A DNA stretch of 64,000 nucleotides, taken from the NCBI GenBank assembly GCA_038363925.1, contig JAQQWL010000004.1:372001-436000 (forward strand). Reading direction: 5' to 3'. The DNA is from Apiospora phragmitis (Eukaryota; Ascomycota; Sordariomycetes; Amphisphaeriales; Apiosporaceae). The notes under the pieces are model-generated. The model saw nothing but the letters and a program-made list of their open reading frames with translations. It searched no databases and was not told the DNA's origin. The position numbers and the translations under genes were made by a program. Below are positions 1-11,838 of the stretch, piece by piece; position 1 is the stretch's first letter; each line of letters begins with the position of its first letter.

Positions 1-649
1 CAGGGGGAAACGACCAATGCCACCTTGATACGGATAATGAAAAGGTGATCTTGAACATTTGAAAACGGGATCATCCAACGAATTAGAGACATCTATATAT
101 CAATTCCAGTTGGCACGCCGGTTGTTTGAGTGATTCAACTGATGTTGATTTCGCAAACGGAAGGTACTTATGCATCTAGAAGATCTTTATGCAATATCGG
201 GGATGTTTATGCTCTAGTGCTCAGCTCGCAGGTACCTTGCTCGGGATGACGTCGTGGCACACCCGGCTTCAGCCCGCGTCTGCTGCTGGCATGACATGTG
301 CCCTGTTCAGGGCGTGGAACAAAGGGACGGCAACTTACTTATGCCCGATCTGACCGACGGAGATTCCTGTTCTCCCAAAATTGCCTTGCATTGCATTGGC
401 ATACAAAACCCGAGCTATTGGTCTGCCGTAACCAGGCCCCGGCCGCTAGGCATACTGTGCCAACCGACCCTTTTGCCCGTCCACGACAAAGAGCATTTCA
501 ATATTATTTATTTGCCATTAGAAGCATCCAAATCCAACTTTCGCCCACAGTTGACCTTAAATTGAATCTGACTTTGTCCCTGCGCAACTCATCAAGGCCG
601 AACAGCTTGAGTTGACTTTCCACCACTAATTAACAAATCCATCATCATC
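1..649. other. Intergenic / promoter of SDR-1
   Basis: No supported gene lies here. Two overlapping open frames of about 100 codons (254-615) have no recognisable domain and are taken as chance. The segment holds the presumed promoter of the SDR at 650. A TCGGGAT motif at 241-247 matches motifs found upstream of other cluster genes. Confidence 0.6.
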
Positions 650-1639
650 ATGGGTTTTCTGCGTAGCCAGCTCATAGAAACGCGCAAGCTGCCCTACCCA
701 AGCACATCTTATGCTGGGCAAACTATCGTTATCACCGGTAGCAACACGGGTCTAGGCAAAGAGGCTGCACGTCACTATGCCCGCCTCGGCGCCTCCAGGC
801 TGATCCTCGCCGTCCGCAATCTCCAGAAGGGCAATGCGGCGAGGAAAGACATCCAGACGACCGCGGCCAAGGGCACCGTGATCGACGTCTGGGAGCTGGA
901 CATGGCCCAGTACGCCAGCGTGCAGGCCTTCGCCGCCCGCGTCGCGGCGGAGCTGAGCCGGGTCGACATCTTCCACGCCAACGCGGGCGTGGTCTGCCCC
1001 AAATACTCGCGCACCGAGGGAAATGAGACGTCGGTGACGATCAACTACGTCTCGACCTTCCTGCTCGCGGCCCTCGTCCTGCCCAAGCTCAAGGCCACAG
1101 CGGCAGAGGTCGGCATCCGCCCGACGCTCGTTATCACGAACTCGGGCGCGCACGAGCACACCAAGTTCCCCCACATGGCCGCCAAGGACGGCGACGGCGG
1201 CATCCTGGCCGCCGTGAACGACGAGCACTTCGCCGGCGGCGCGCACTGGAAGGAGCAGTACCCGGTCTCGAAGCTGCTGGGCGTGTTCGCGGTGCGCAGC
1301 CTCGCAAAGGAGCATCCGGCCGCCGCGTATACGGTCACCGTCAACATGGTGAGCCCGGGGCTCTGCCACTCGGAGCTGTCGCGCGAGGCCGCGGGCGTGC
1401 AAAAGGTGGCGTTTGGCCTCATGAAGGCGGCGGTGGCGCGCACGACCGAGGAGGGCAGCCGGACGCTCGTCGACGCCGGCGTGCAGGGCGCCAAGTCGCA
1501 CGGGCAGTACCTGGCCGACTGCCGCATCACGCAGCCGTCGGCTGTCGTGCTGGAGAACCCGGAAGTCCAGGATCGGTTGTGGGTGGAGCTGAAGGCGAAG
1601 CTGGAGGCGATCCAGCCTGGGGTGACAGAGAACTTTTAG
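650..1639 (+). CDS. Short-chain dehydrogenase/reductase, retinol-dehydrogenase-like (SDR-1)
   Basis: Single-exon 329-residue NAD(P)-dependent oxidoreductase. The Rossmann motif TGSNTGLG is at residues 29-36, NAG at 111-113, a serine near 165, and the catalytic Tyr204-x3-Lys208 (YPVSK). Length and motif order fit fungal retinol-dehydrogenase/WW-oxidoreductase-like SDRs that reduce a ketone or oxidise an alcohol of a metabolite in the cytosol. The start is the only ATG before the Rossmann strand and matches the start of its paralogue at 27079 (both begin MGF..SQ). No frameshift is seen, unlike many neighbours. A long antisense frame (752-1681) is a shadow. It sits at the left edge of the cluster, about 1.7 kb from the decarboxylase gene. 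The substrate is unknown. A cluster role is inferred from position, the paralogue and the upstream TCGGGAT motif. Confidence 0.9.
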   Translation: MGFLRSQLIETRKLPYPSTSYAGQTIVITGSNTGLGKEAARHYARLGASRLILAVRNLQKGNAARKDIQTTAAKGTVIDVWELDMAQYASVQAFAARVAAELSRVDIFHANAGVVCPKYSRTEGNETSVTINYVSTFLLAALVLPKLKATAAEVGIRPTLVITNSGAHEHTKFPHMAAKDGDGGILAAVNDEHFAGGAHWKEQYPVSKLLGVFAVRSLAKEHPAAAYTVTVNMVSPGLCHSELSREAAGVQKVAFGLMKAAVARTTEEGSRTLVDAGVQGAKSHGQYLADCRITQPSAVVLENPEVQDRLWVELKAKLEAIQPGVTENF

Positions 1640-3300
1640 GACTTGTCTAGATTTCTTTATTTTCTTGGAAGAATATAGCATGAGGGCGTCTTAGTTTCTG
1701 GGCGTAGTACTATCATACTTTTCTCGCTTAATTATACCCCAGACATAATTATCTCATAGCAATAACTGGCTATCTTGAAAATATCTTCATCTTTGTTATT
1801 GTCTAGAATACTACCATCTTTGGAACCATGAGATGAGCTAAGCGTCGGTAGCACCACTCTCTTTCTCAGATTCTAGAGCATGACTGCGATGAGTTTTGCC
1901 CATGAGACTCGTCGTAGATATCTATGGAAAGCAAGCTAATTATCGAGTGGGGAAACGCCAAGCTGGCAGCGGGAGTGCCCGCTAGCGACGCTTTATCTTT
2001 CAGTAAACATTACTTTAACTTGCATCAGTTTCGATCAATCTGCCTCGGAATGCCACGACCAGCATTTGCCTTAATGTGGCACTCTCTGCTGTGCACGGAG
2101 TGCAGTGTAGCAACAGCGACGAATTACCCACTGCAGGGTATGTTGGTGACTATCTTTCGGACTCTGCCAAATCTGCGAGTGAGATATGATTGGTTCTTCT
2201 GACTTGCTCACAGCCGAATAGAATGTCGCGATCGGTGTCGGAAGCCAACCGAGAAAGGTTAGGGTTGTCGGCATGTTACTCTATCTGGCCCCATGTTTTT
2301 GGAGATTGCATATTTGTGCGGGGTTAGGGGAAATTCTGGCCCCCCGATAAGTCCGACCAAGCCCGCAATTCTTGGAATTGTCCATTGTCCGGGGGTGGGG
2401 GTCATGACCGTGTGTAAGTACTTCCAGTTTTGCTGTGCATCCCTTGTTGCCCAACGAGTAGCAAGTAGGTAAGCTTTGGTAAGCTGACATGAAGTACCAA
2501 GATGCAGATGTCTGATCTTTTTGGTCCGTACATTCCCACGTGGAATTCGTCCGACCTACGACTAGGTCGCAAAAGCTTACTTGCCAATCAAAGCTTAAGT
2601 CGACGGGCATCCCTCACTAAACCGGACAAGACAAGATCACCGAGCTGAAGGTCTTTTTATAGAACCGCGGGCGAGTCACGGTTTGCCCTTTTCGGATGCA
2701 TTCCGAACACCCAATACGAACTTTTCAATTAATGCTCAAGTCCTGAACGACATCACTTGACGGAGATTGTTGGAATAAGCATTCATCGGCGGCCGGCTCC
2801 AATGTTCAACTTCACAACGATGACACTATGTGATCTGTGGTAACGGAGCTAATCCTTTCCCTCCTCTAGTGTGTGTCCCGTTTGTGTCTTGTATGTGTGA
2901 ACTTGCAGATGTCGCTTTTATATTCAACACCGGAGCTGGAGTTGGGACGTCCTCGTGATGGCAAGAGACGCGGCAAGATCTAGTAGACGGGATCGCACCC
3001 CTCGGGACGGCCTCATGTATTGTGCAAGTCGAAGAAATATTCTTTGGGGCTGTTGTAGTGATAATTCTTCTACGAAGATTGAAGAAGATGCGTGCTTAAT
3101 GCGTTAACAAGACTCATAGTTTAAGTGCGAGTATTCCAATTGAACATGTCTAAAGGCAAGCTGTTCAGGGGGCGTGTAGGTTGGCCATGTAACAACTAAA
3201 GAAATGCCCCATTGATCGTTATCATCCAACGACCTGCTAGCTTAACGAACAGAGCTAAACGCTTCTTCTTTGCATAAAGCCTGAAATGTGCCTGTTACCA
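1640..3300. other. Intergenic, no supported gene
   Basis: Small open frames (1924-2202, 2071-2274, 2281-2610) have no recognisable domain, poor context and no consistent splicing. An ATTGTCCG (reverse CGGACAAT) lies at 2384-2391, related to the inverted repeat at 26832. Otherwise nothing is recognised. Confidence 0.6.
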
Positions 3301-4443
3301 TCAGAAGCGGAACCGGTTTATAGTGGCCAAAGCCCCGAGAACCGCCCCGACAAGCGGGAACATGGTCCGAGAAAGATGCATGAAGCTCCAAGTCTTGACC
3401 AGCTCCTGCGCCTCGTCCAGGCCGCCGGACGACGCCAGCAAGCCGCCGGCCCTTGCCTCTGACTCGAGCCGGAAGAGAGTGTTGTTCGTGGGCGTCATGA
3501 CGACCCAGGTGAACGGCACCATGAGCACGGTGACCAGGCCCGCCACGAGCCAGGGCCGCCAGTACTGGCGTCCGAGCCGCCGCTTCACGAGGCCGATGTG
3601 GGCGTACAGAAACAAGGTGGTGACCGCGATGACCGGCAGGAGCAAATGCCCATGGTGGTACAACCGCGCCCATTGGATGTAGAGCTGGTCCGCGGCCCGC
3701 GTCGTGTCGAGGAAGACGGGCACGGCGACCAGGGAGAGGCTCGCCATGGCGCCGGCGAGGAAGGAGCCGCTGATGAGCGCGAGCGATTGTAGACCGGCCA
3801 TGGCCTCCGCCGGGTCTTCGAGGCCGTCGACGATGATGCCGCCGTCGATGAACTGCTCGACCCATCCGATGGTCATCCTGAGTTTGAGGGCTATTGTCAG
3901 CGAAAGGGATCACCTTCTTCTTTCCACGTTGACGTCCCCTATGAGTGGGTAGGTACTGGTTCGCAGATGGTAGACTCACATGCTCTTTTTGGTATCTGCA
4001 AACTTCTCATGGTCCCCCATCAGACGCCTCTTGTACTCGGGGTCTTGCTTGAACGTCTTGTAGTCCTCGATCCGCTTGAAGATGACCTGGCTGAAACAGT
4101 CGAAATCGGCCAGCTTCGCCATTTGCGGGTCATAGAGCTGGCCCATCATGGCCCGCGTGGCCGACTGGTTGTGGACCTGATGGTCATAATGAACGTGAGT
4201 GTTACGAACGTGTGGAGTAAGATAACTATACACGAGAGAAGGTGCACATACCTGAGTCCAACGCACAATTCCATACTTGACCATCAAGTCCTTGGTCATT
4301 GGGGCCGAGACTTGAGTCATGTGGTGCCGGTAGGCTTCTTCGGTCATGTCGGCCTTCTTGTAGCCGCAGATTGTGAGGCAGAGGAATTTGCCATCACCCC
4401 CGCCTGCCGGGACCTCGACCGAGTTACCTTTTACTGATGACAT
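3301..4443 (-). CDS. Two-domain EthD decarboxylase / DUF1772 anthrone oxygenase (MdpH-like)
   Basis: Read on the minus strand as exons 4443-4252, 4176-3980 and 3877-3301, giving 321 residues with all exon phases consistent. Residues about 1-130 form an EthD dimeric alpha-beta-barrel domain (the ..[20 protein letters not shown].. region and the C-terminal DHEKFADTK stretch), the family of the decarboxylases acting on atrochrysone carboxylic acid. Residues from about 131 are a DUF1772 membrane domain with about four hydrophobic helices, the family of HypC/TpcL-type anthrone oxygenases, which oxidise anthrones without an obvious cofactor. The two parts could be separate genes: the EthD frame ends in TGA at 3976-3978 and the DUF1772 frame has its own ATG at 3876. 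However a GTGAGT donor sits just before that stop and a CAG acceptor just before the second ATG, so one transcript joins them in frame. Homologues exist both fused and split. A TCGGGATCCGA site lies about 200 bp upstream. Confidence 0.85.
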
Positions 4444-5331
4444 ATTCGCGAATATCTATCGAGTTGTGGGTTTGTCCCTGTTATGAAGCTGGGGACAAGA
4501 CTGAGTGCTTGCACGATATAGTATAGTGAGTTTGCAAAGGCAGATTGAGATGGCTAAATCCAAATGCATCGGTTATATGGTCAATCAGCCGGGAAATATG
4601 GCTTTTTGCATCTTACCCGTGATTCGGAGTGGTAGCAGGCTGGGTCGGGATCCGATGGGAGGTTCCCAAAATTGAGGGGATTACCGAAGTCGCGTGCCGA
4701 ACTCCGTGTATGATTTTGTTGGTTGCCCATGAAAGCTTTCTATTTTTAATCCGGACCAACACCAAGGGGCCTAGTAAGCGGATACAACGTCAAAGCTTGG
4801 CTAGATGTCGCATCACAGAGAGCTCTTGGTGGTATGCATGAAGTGAGTGTTGAGCAAGTGTCGGGTAATAAAGTGTTACCTAAAGGAGGGAAAGAACCCT
4901 GACAAAGGCGAAAACCTTTAAGAAGCGAGATTAAGACACAATACACTGGTAATAAGCAGCGCACCCTACCTAGCTATTGCGATACTAGAATCATGCAAAT
5001 ATATGTCGAGGCCGATTGGGTGAATCCCTAACACCTGGACGACATCTACAGTTTAGGCATTCAAATAGGGATGGTCGAGTGGACACCCTTCGATCACTAT
5101 ATGGGCGGAGACCTAGGTACACAGTTGATCACGACGGATTCTCACAAAATGGAAAAATGTAACCTAGTTTCAATGTGGGATGAAAGTTTTAGGACGAGGA
5201 ATCTATATTCTCAGGACAAACAAGTCAAATCTGAACAACGATACTTTCCGACCCGACAGAATAAAACTAGATAAAATCGTGTGCCATAACCCTAAAAAAT
5301 CACAATACCCCATCTGCGACACTGTGCCTTC
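4444..5331. other. Intergenic between decarboxylase and PKS 3' end
   Basis: Holds the promoter of the EthD-DUF1772 gene, with the palindromic site at 4645-4655, and the 3' flank of the PKS. Short open frames (4629-4841, 4746-4964, 5071-5274) are not supported as genes. Confidence 0.6.
4645..4655. promoter_or_regulatory. AflR-type site TCG-N5-CGA in decarboxylase promoter
   Basis: TCGGGATCCGA is an exact match to the palindrome TCG(N5)CGA known for AflR-family Zn2Cys6 regulators. It lies about 200 bp upstream of the EthD-DUF1772 start, and the cluster encodes an AflR-like protein. Binding is inferred. Confidence 0.5.
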
Positions 5332-8300
5332 TCAACTGTAGTACTCCACGAGCCAGCCACGGAGATCGCCGATGGTTGGGTACTCGAGGAAGAGACTGCC
5401 AGAGACGACGACGTTGAGCTCCTCGCGGAACTTCTCCGAAATGACCAGGCTCATCAGGCTGTCGATGCCGAGCTCGGCGAAGCTGGCCTCGTCGTTGAGG
5501 TCCGCGTAGTCGATCCCCGCCTCTTTCGCGACCAGGGCCACAGCCTTCGCGGCGATGCTGTTGCTGTCCGAGTCACCTCCTGCCACCACCGGGTCTGGGG
5601 TGGGGGAAGGTGAAGGCGTGGTTGATGCGGTGGTGGTGGTTGAGGTGGCGCCGGAAGTCTCCGAGCTCTTGGTCGTCGAAACAGACGAGGCATCAGAGGC
5701 GACCGCAGCCGTGGGGGAGGCTTGCTGAGTCGCTGCTGGCGTAGGTGCTGCCATGATGGCCTTGGCGGGTGCCTTGGTTGCTGCACCCTTTGACGAAGAA
5801 GACGAACCAGCCTCGTCGGGGGCCGAGAAGAACCGGTTCAGGAGGATGCGAGGGTAACGTCGGAATTGGATGGCGCCAACGACCCCAATGATGATGTTGT
5901 CCTGCAAGATGTAGACATCGCCCAGGTAGACGGTCGGATCGTCCAGGGTGGGGATCATCTTGACGTACGACCGGTACTGGGCACCCGCAGTCAGGGGCTT
6001 GGCGAACCGCATCGAGCTCCAGCCCGGAGTGACACAGTAATTCGCCTTGGTGTTGATGGCGTCCGAGACGTTCATGACGAACCCAGCCAGGTGGGCGACG
6101 CTGTCGATGAAGTAAGGTGGGACGGTCCAGGTGCCGCCCTTCTCAGTCGTCAGGGTCACGTCCGCGAAGGCCTCGAGGCCGTGGACGACGACGGACTGCA
6201 TGCCGCGGTACTTGGGCGCGTAGTCGACGAGGTTGTTGGCGAACAGGAGGTAGGCCATGCTGTGGGACAGGCGGTTCGCGACGCCCCGCGCCGCCAGGGC
6301 CTCGAGCGCCTCGATGCGGCCCAGGACGAAGTGCGACTGCGGCAGCCAGGCGTTGAGCCAGGCGCTCTTCTCGCCGAAGTGCAGGGACGCGGTCGCGAAG
6401 GGATCGCCGTCGGGAACGCCGGCCGAGTTCACGTTTTGCCACTTCAGCTGGGCGCGGCCGCTGCTGATGTTCTCGGTCGAGAGGGTGACCTGGATGATCT
6501 GCGAGACTTTGGTGTTCTTCTGCGCGACGAGGCCCTTGACTACCTCGAGGTCGGCGATGTTCATGCCGATGTCACCATTGCTGGCAGGGTTCATCTTCTT
6601 GTAGAGATAAGAGCCGAGAGTGTACGCAATGTCGGCATGGATGGACTGAAGCACATATAATTATTAGTCGGGCTTCCCGGAAGAACAGAAAGGGCGATGC
6701 AATGAAAGTTTTGTGTATAGCTTACAGAAGTGACGACTCCGCACCCGTTCATCTTGTGACCGTGGGCCGCGGCGAGGAAGTCCGACTCCATCAGATCCGA
6801 CTGCATCACGACCGTACCGCTAAAGCCGTTGAAACTCTCGTCAACAATGCGCTGCACCGACGACGTCTGGAGATCCGACAGGCGGGCCGCGAGCCGCGTC
6901 CCGTGCTCCCCCTCGGCGTTCGCCTTCTTCTGGGCGTCGTAGTAGGTGTTGCCCTTGGTCAGGGCCCAGTCGCCGTTGTACTGGATCCAGTAGTTCTTGT
7001 AGTTCCAGGCGTACGTGGGCAGGTCCAGCAGCCGCAGCGAGCGCTCGAACGGCCGGTGGAACTCGTTCCAGTTGACCGGCGCGCCCGCGCAGTGCAGCGC
7101 CGCCAGGCTCCGGGCCAGGGTCGTCCAGTTGTCCTCGTCGCGGCGCAGCGAGGGGGCGGCGGCGCCGACCGCGGGCAGCGTCGCCGTGACGAAGTTGGTG
7201 CAGACGGGGTGGGGGCCCATCTCGATCCACAGGGTGCCGTCGTCGATCATGGACATCTTGGCGGCTGTCTGCAGCGCGGAGAGGAAGTTGACTGTTTCGC
7301 GAGTGGCACGGCGCATGTAGTTGGCATTGAAGGTCTTACCGTCAAATACCACCTTTCCGAGCAAGGGGAGATCACGGGGAGCTTGGGCGAGTGGAATATG
7401 GCGCCGGTGCTGGCCAGCTCCTCAAACTCCCCGAGGATAGGGTCGGTCTGGGAGGAGTGGAAAGCATAGGCAACATCAAGGATGTGGCACTTGCACCCAG
7501 CAGCTTGGAGCGGCTCCATCAGAGCCTCTAGGTCCTTCGAAAGGCCACTCAGCACCGTTTCCTTCGGGCCGTTAATACAAGCAACTTCGTAGGACTGGCT
7601 TTGACCCCTCGTGGCCGCCTCGATGTCCGCCATGGATCCTCGAACAGCCATCATCTTGTAGCTACCGGCCTGCACTTTCTCTTCGAGCAGCATAGCCCTC
7701 TTTCCGACAAGGTAAAGCGCATCGCTGGCGGACAGCACGCCGGCCACATGCAAAGCCGCGATTTCCCCAGACTGTGACCAACCACGATGTTAGGCTCCAC
7801 GCCAAGCGAGGCCCAGTACTTAGCTAGGGCGATCTCCACCGCGACGAGGGCCATCTGCGTAACCACGGCGGAATGAGCGTGGTCCTTCGGGAAGCTGCCG
7901 TCGATGGCGGGGACGAAAGCAGGGAAACCTTGTCCCTGGGCCAACGCGTCGAGGTGCAAGATCTGGGATCGGAAGGTGGGCTCTTGATGGAAGAGTTCGA
8001 GGTTCATGGACTTGTGCGAGGCGCCTTGCCCGGTGAAGGTGAACGCGACCAGGGGCGGCGACGTGGTCGGGATCGATTTGTGCGAGCCGCACGTTTTCAA
8101 CTGCGCGGCCAGCTTGCTCTTGACGCTGGCGACATCGGATGCCGCGATGGCGACACGGTGGTTGTGCTGGTACCTTCGGGCCGTGGTGCTGTACGAGAGG
8201 TCGGCTAGGGACACGTCGGGGTGGTTGTTCAAGTACTCAATCATGCGCTGCAGGTTTCCCTCCAGCGACGCCTTGCTCTTGGCCGATACCGCGACCACGT

Positions 8301-10998
8301 GCGTCGGTCGCGGATCCTCGCTCCCGGCCTCGATGCCCTTGGGCACGGGCGGCTCCTCGATGAAGACCGAGGTATTGCCGCCAGCAGCGCTGAAGTTGTT
8401 GACCACGGCGATGCGCTTGCGGTCCGCCTCGCGCGGCCACGCCTGCTTCGTGTAGGGGATGCGGACGTTGCGCTTGGCCATGTCCTGGGGCAGGGCCGGG
8501 TTGAGCCCCGTCTTGATGCCGACGTGCGGCGGGATCATGGCCTTCTGGAACATGAGCAGGACCTTCAGGACGGCGGTGACGCCGGCGACGGCCTCGCCGT
8601 GCCCGACGTTGGACTTGACGGCGCCGACGTGGAGCGGCTGCCGCGAGTTGCGCCACTTGGGCCCCGCCGGCGCGAACACGTCCGTCACCGACTTCATCTC
8701 CTCCTTGTCGCCGGCCTGGGTGCCGGTCCCGTGCATTTCGACGAAGCTAACGTCGAAGGGGTCGACCCCCGCCGCGTTGAGGACCTGGCGTGTCAGGAAC
8801 GACTGCGCGCCCGCGTGCGGGTGCGTGATGGAGACGGCCTCGGCGAGTGGTTGGTGGCGGCGCCTAACACGACGCCGAGCACGTTGTCGTTATCGGCGAC
8901 GGCGTCCTCGAGGCGCTTCAGCACGATGGAGCCGACGCCGTCGGCGCGGCAGTAGCCGTCGGCCTCGGCGTCCCAGGTCTTGCAGGCGTTGGGCCCCTTG
9001 GTCAGGAAGTGGCCGTGGCTGAGCCCCGCGAAGGCGTCCGAGTTGGTCAGGATATTCATGCCGCCGGCCACCACCATGTCCGTCTCGCCGTTCCACAGCG
9101 AGCTGCATGCGGACTGGATCGTGGCCAGGCTGGACGAGCAGGCCGTGTCGATGCTGTAGCTGGGTCCGGAGAACTTAAAGAAGTAGTTGATCCGTCCAGG
9201 CCCGAAGGCGCGGCAGCCGCCTGGGATAAAGTACGTGCTAATCTCCTGGGCGGTGTTAACTTCGCGGTAGTCGTCACTAGCCTGGCCGTAAAAGGTTCCG
9301 ATACGGTGTAGGTTGGTAACCGGCGTGCGATTGGCTACGTACCCGGCCCTTTCAAGAGCTTCGTAGGCTGTGAGCAGAGCTAATCGCTGCATGGGATCGG
9401 TCTGCTGGGCTTCCCTGGGCGACATGTTGAAGAAGGGCGCATCGAACTGGCCAGGCTCATCGATAAAGCAGCCGTATTGCGTGTGGCTGGAGTTGACAGC
9501 TTTACCGGCGGGATCATAGTGACTCTCGACGTCAAAGCGATCAGCCGGGATCTTGCGATGGACGTCCAATCCCTGTTCTAGCAGTTCCCAGAACTTGTCG
9601 GTATCGGTGGCACCCCCGGAATTCTGCAAGACATGCCGACGATAGCAATCTTGGCCTTGCTGGTTCCCCCAGATGTAGGAACACTTCCAGTCTCAGTGTT
9701 GGTGGTGACGAATGGGATCAACTCCAGCGTCTTGGCATCAACACTGGGCTGTCGCGACGACAAAGCCGCCAACAGGTCGTACACTGGCAGGGAGTTGCGG
9801 GAGACGAGTACTTGCAAATTAGATACTGAAGCATCTTGGACCTGCTGCACAACCGAATCAATGACTTTGTCCCATTGGATCTCCTTGGTCATGATCTCGG
9901 TAATGATCTCCTCGAACAGCTCTCGCGCACCTGTGCGGGTGAACCGAGCACCGGTCGAAGTCGAGAATGCCGTCAACACTGGCGAGGTCTGCGTCTCTAA
10001 TTGCCGCAGAAGAGCACTGCCTCCCACAACCTCGCGCACATGTTCTTCGTTGTAGATGTGGGCAGCGTGGCAAAGACCCCCGTACACGGGGAGATGTACG
10101 ACCTTGCGGCCCCGGAAGAACTCTGAGACCCGCAGAAGATGCTTGAGCCTGGACGGAGGCCCGCTTACTGTGACCGAGGTACGGTTCCATGCACTGATGA
10201 ACACTTTGCTCGTGTTTGGTGTGTTCTATTTATCTCATTCGTCAGTTTCCGTAGGGCGAGATATCTGAAAGCTTCACAACTAACCTCTTTGGCGTGCATC
10301 ATGTCAAGTTCCTCTTGCACCTCCTCAGTGACGACATCGGGAACGACGGCTGCCCATGATCCGGGTGGGGATGTTGGGTCGCGTGGCTCCAAGTTCTGGG
10401 ATACCCGGTCGACTAACACTCCTAGGCGGAACGCAAGTCGAGCAACTTCGGCACCAGCCAAAGGCAAGTCAGATATGTGGGAAGACAAGGATACGGCGGC
10501 AGTGTTCAGCAGGCCGAGGCCCAAACCTGCCAGAGCGGCGTTGGCAGTGCTGAAGTCGTATTGATCAGGGTGCTCCTCATAGTACCTGTATTACACACCC
10601 CGTTCAGTAGGTGTTGTGTTAGAAGGCCAGGAAAAAAGAATGTTTTCGTACTTGATCAGTGTCCCAAGTTGAACCGCAACCAGGATGACTCCGTCAACGG
10701 AAGCCCCAAGCGAGCCTTTACGAAGCTCGGCGCAGTCGACGAAGTCCAAAATGGACTGAAATGGCGTGACCGTCTGGCGCAGGGAAGCAGGGAGCTGCCT
10801 CACCTCGGCACGGATAGCCTCGGTGGCCTCGTCTATGAAGCGAGCCAAGTGGGGATGACGTCGCTGCTTGCTGAGGACTTGCAGACGGCGGGCCAGAGAG
10901 GCCAAGTCGTCATGGGGAAACTCATTGCTAAAGTAAAGAAGCTTCATCTTAGAGTAGTCACCAAGAGAATCAGAAGAGGCGGGAGTGTACTCAGGCAT
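5332..10998 (-). CDS. Non-reducing polyketide synthase SAT-KS-AT-PT-ACP, no TE; frame broken four times
   Basis: Makes the aromatic octaketide core. Exons are 10998-10652, 10585-10285, 10225-6726 and 6645-5332. Domains in order: SAT (starter ACP transacylase) in the first ~1.2 kb; KS with DTACSSS (coding near 9150); malonyl-AT with GQGASHK and GHSLG (near 8020 and 7775); PT product template with the His in [11 protein letters not shown] (near 6760) and the Asp in DSVAHLAGF (near 6090); a Ser/Thr/Pro-rich linker; one ACP with GIDSLMS (near 5460). It ends about 45 residues after that serine, so TE, cyclase, methyltransferase and reductase domains are absent. This is the architecture of atrochrysone/emodin PKSs that use a separate thioesterase. 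Exon 3 carries four one-base losses in G/C runs (at 9613-9617, ~8843, 7765-7768, 7365-7368). Its 3500 nt miss a multiple of three by exactly these four bases. Allowing for them the family length is about 1820 residues. As given, the frame stops at the start of KS. Confidence 0.93.
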
Positions 10999-11373
10999 TT
11001 TCACCTGGATGCTCTGAGTCGATGGGTTAGGAATAGCTTCATACAGAACTACAACACATGAGGGTTTTACAGAAACGATGAGGTTATGTATGTGTGTCAG
11101 GTATATATGGTAGATGCTACAGCAACAAGAGAATTCTTCGGGAGACACACGATCGGAATGAAGCCCAAGCCCGGTTTGTTCGGTATTCGCAAATCCTACC
11201 TCTACAAACATCATAGCAATCTCAAAATAGGCCAGCCAACTTGAAAAGTGCCAAGCGTTTCCACACCCAACTCGCATATTGCTCTAGCCGTCACGCATCA
11301 ATCACGCCGGCGTGTTGTCGGATCTTGGTTCAGTTGGGCGAGACAAACAAGTGGTGTTCAGTTTTCCCGACAC

Positions 11374-11380
11374 TCGGGAT
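11374..11380. promoter_or_regulatory. TCGGGAT motif in PKS/thioesterase divergent promoter
   Basis: TCGGGATCGCC, a near match to TCG(N5)CGA, lies within the shared 840-bp divergent promoter. It carries the same TCGGGAT core as the sites at 241, 4645, 11496 and 14768. Confidence 0.35.
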
Positions 11381-11495
11381 CGCCAACTGCATATGCAGTG
11401 TCTTATCGGCGACAAAAGTTCCAAAGCCAAGTTGCATTGATGTAAGCGGTTGCCTATTTCGTATTTCGGATAACCAACGGATGGAAGGATTCCCA

Positions 11496-11511
11496 TCGGG
11501 ATTGGTCCCGA
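11496..11511. promoter_or_regulatory. Perfect inverted repeat TCGGGA-N4-TCCCGA in the PKS/thioesterase promoter
   Basis: Six-base arms with a 4-base spacer, between the divergent PKS (start 10998) and thioesterase (start about 11839). The arm shares the TCGGGA core of the other cluster motifs. A regulator-binding role is inferred. Confidence 0.45.
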
Positions 11512-11838
11512 GCCCACACGTCGGGGTTACTCGTCGGGGACTTGGGCTTACTCTAGCTGAGAATGATATGACAACTTGATAGATGAGTCTGACTATTCAG
11601 CCCGTCATTTCAATTGGGCCGACCCAGAACCTCGGCCACGCTATCCATTTGCATTAGCGCCAGGTCAGTTCACGTGGTTGACATGGCATGGTGATTCAGT
11701 GACAAGTATATGACCCAGGTAGGCGTAGAGAAAATGTTCCCCATCTGCTCATTCATCCCCTACTCATCCGCTTAAGAATACCCTCTGATGCACAACTATC
11801 AACCTGTTTACGGCAAAGTAAGCCGATAAATTGACAAC

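Noticed and set aside
752..1681. 309-codon minus-strand open frame across SDR-1
   Set aside because: Antisense shadow of a GC-rich SDR; Arg/His/Leu-rich translation with no domain.
3242..3979. 245-codon minus frame overlapping the DUF1772 region
   Set aside because: Runs through the intron in another frame; Arg/His-rich and without the membrane segments of the real protein.
5866..9022. Long plus-strand frames opposite the PKS (5866-6660, 6702-7469, 8221-8955, 8459-9022)
   Set aside because: Antisense to PT, AT and KS coding sequence; compositional artefacts without domains.
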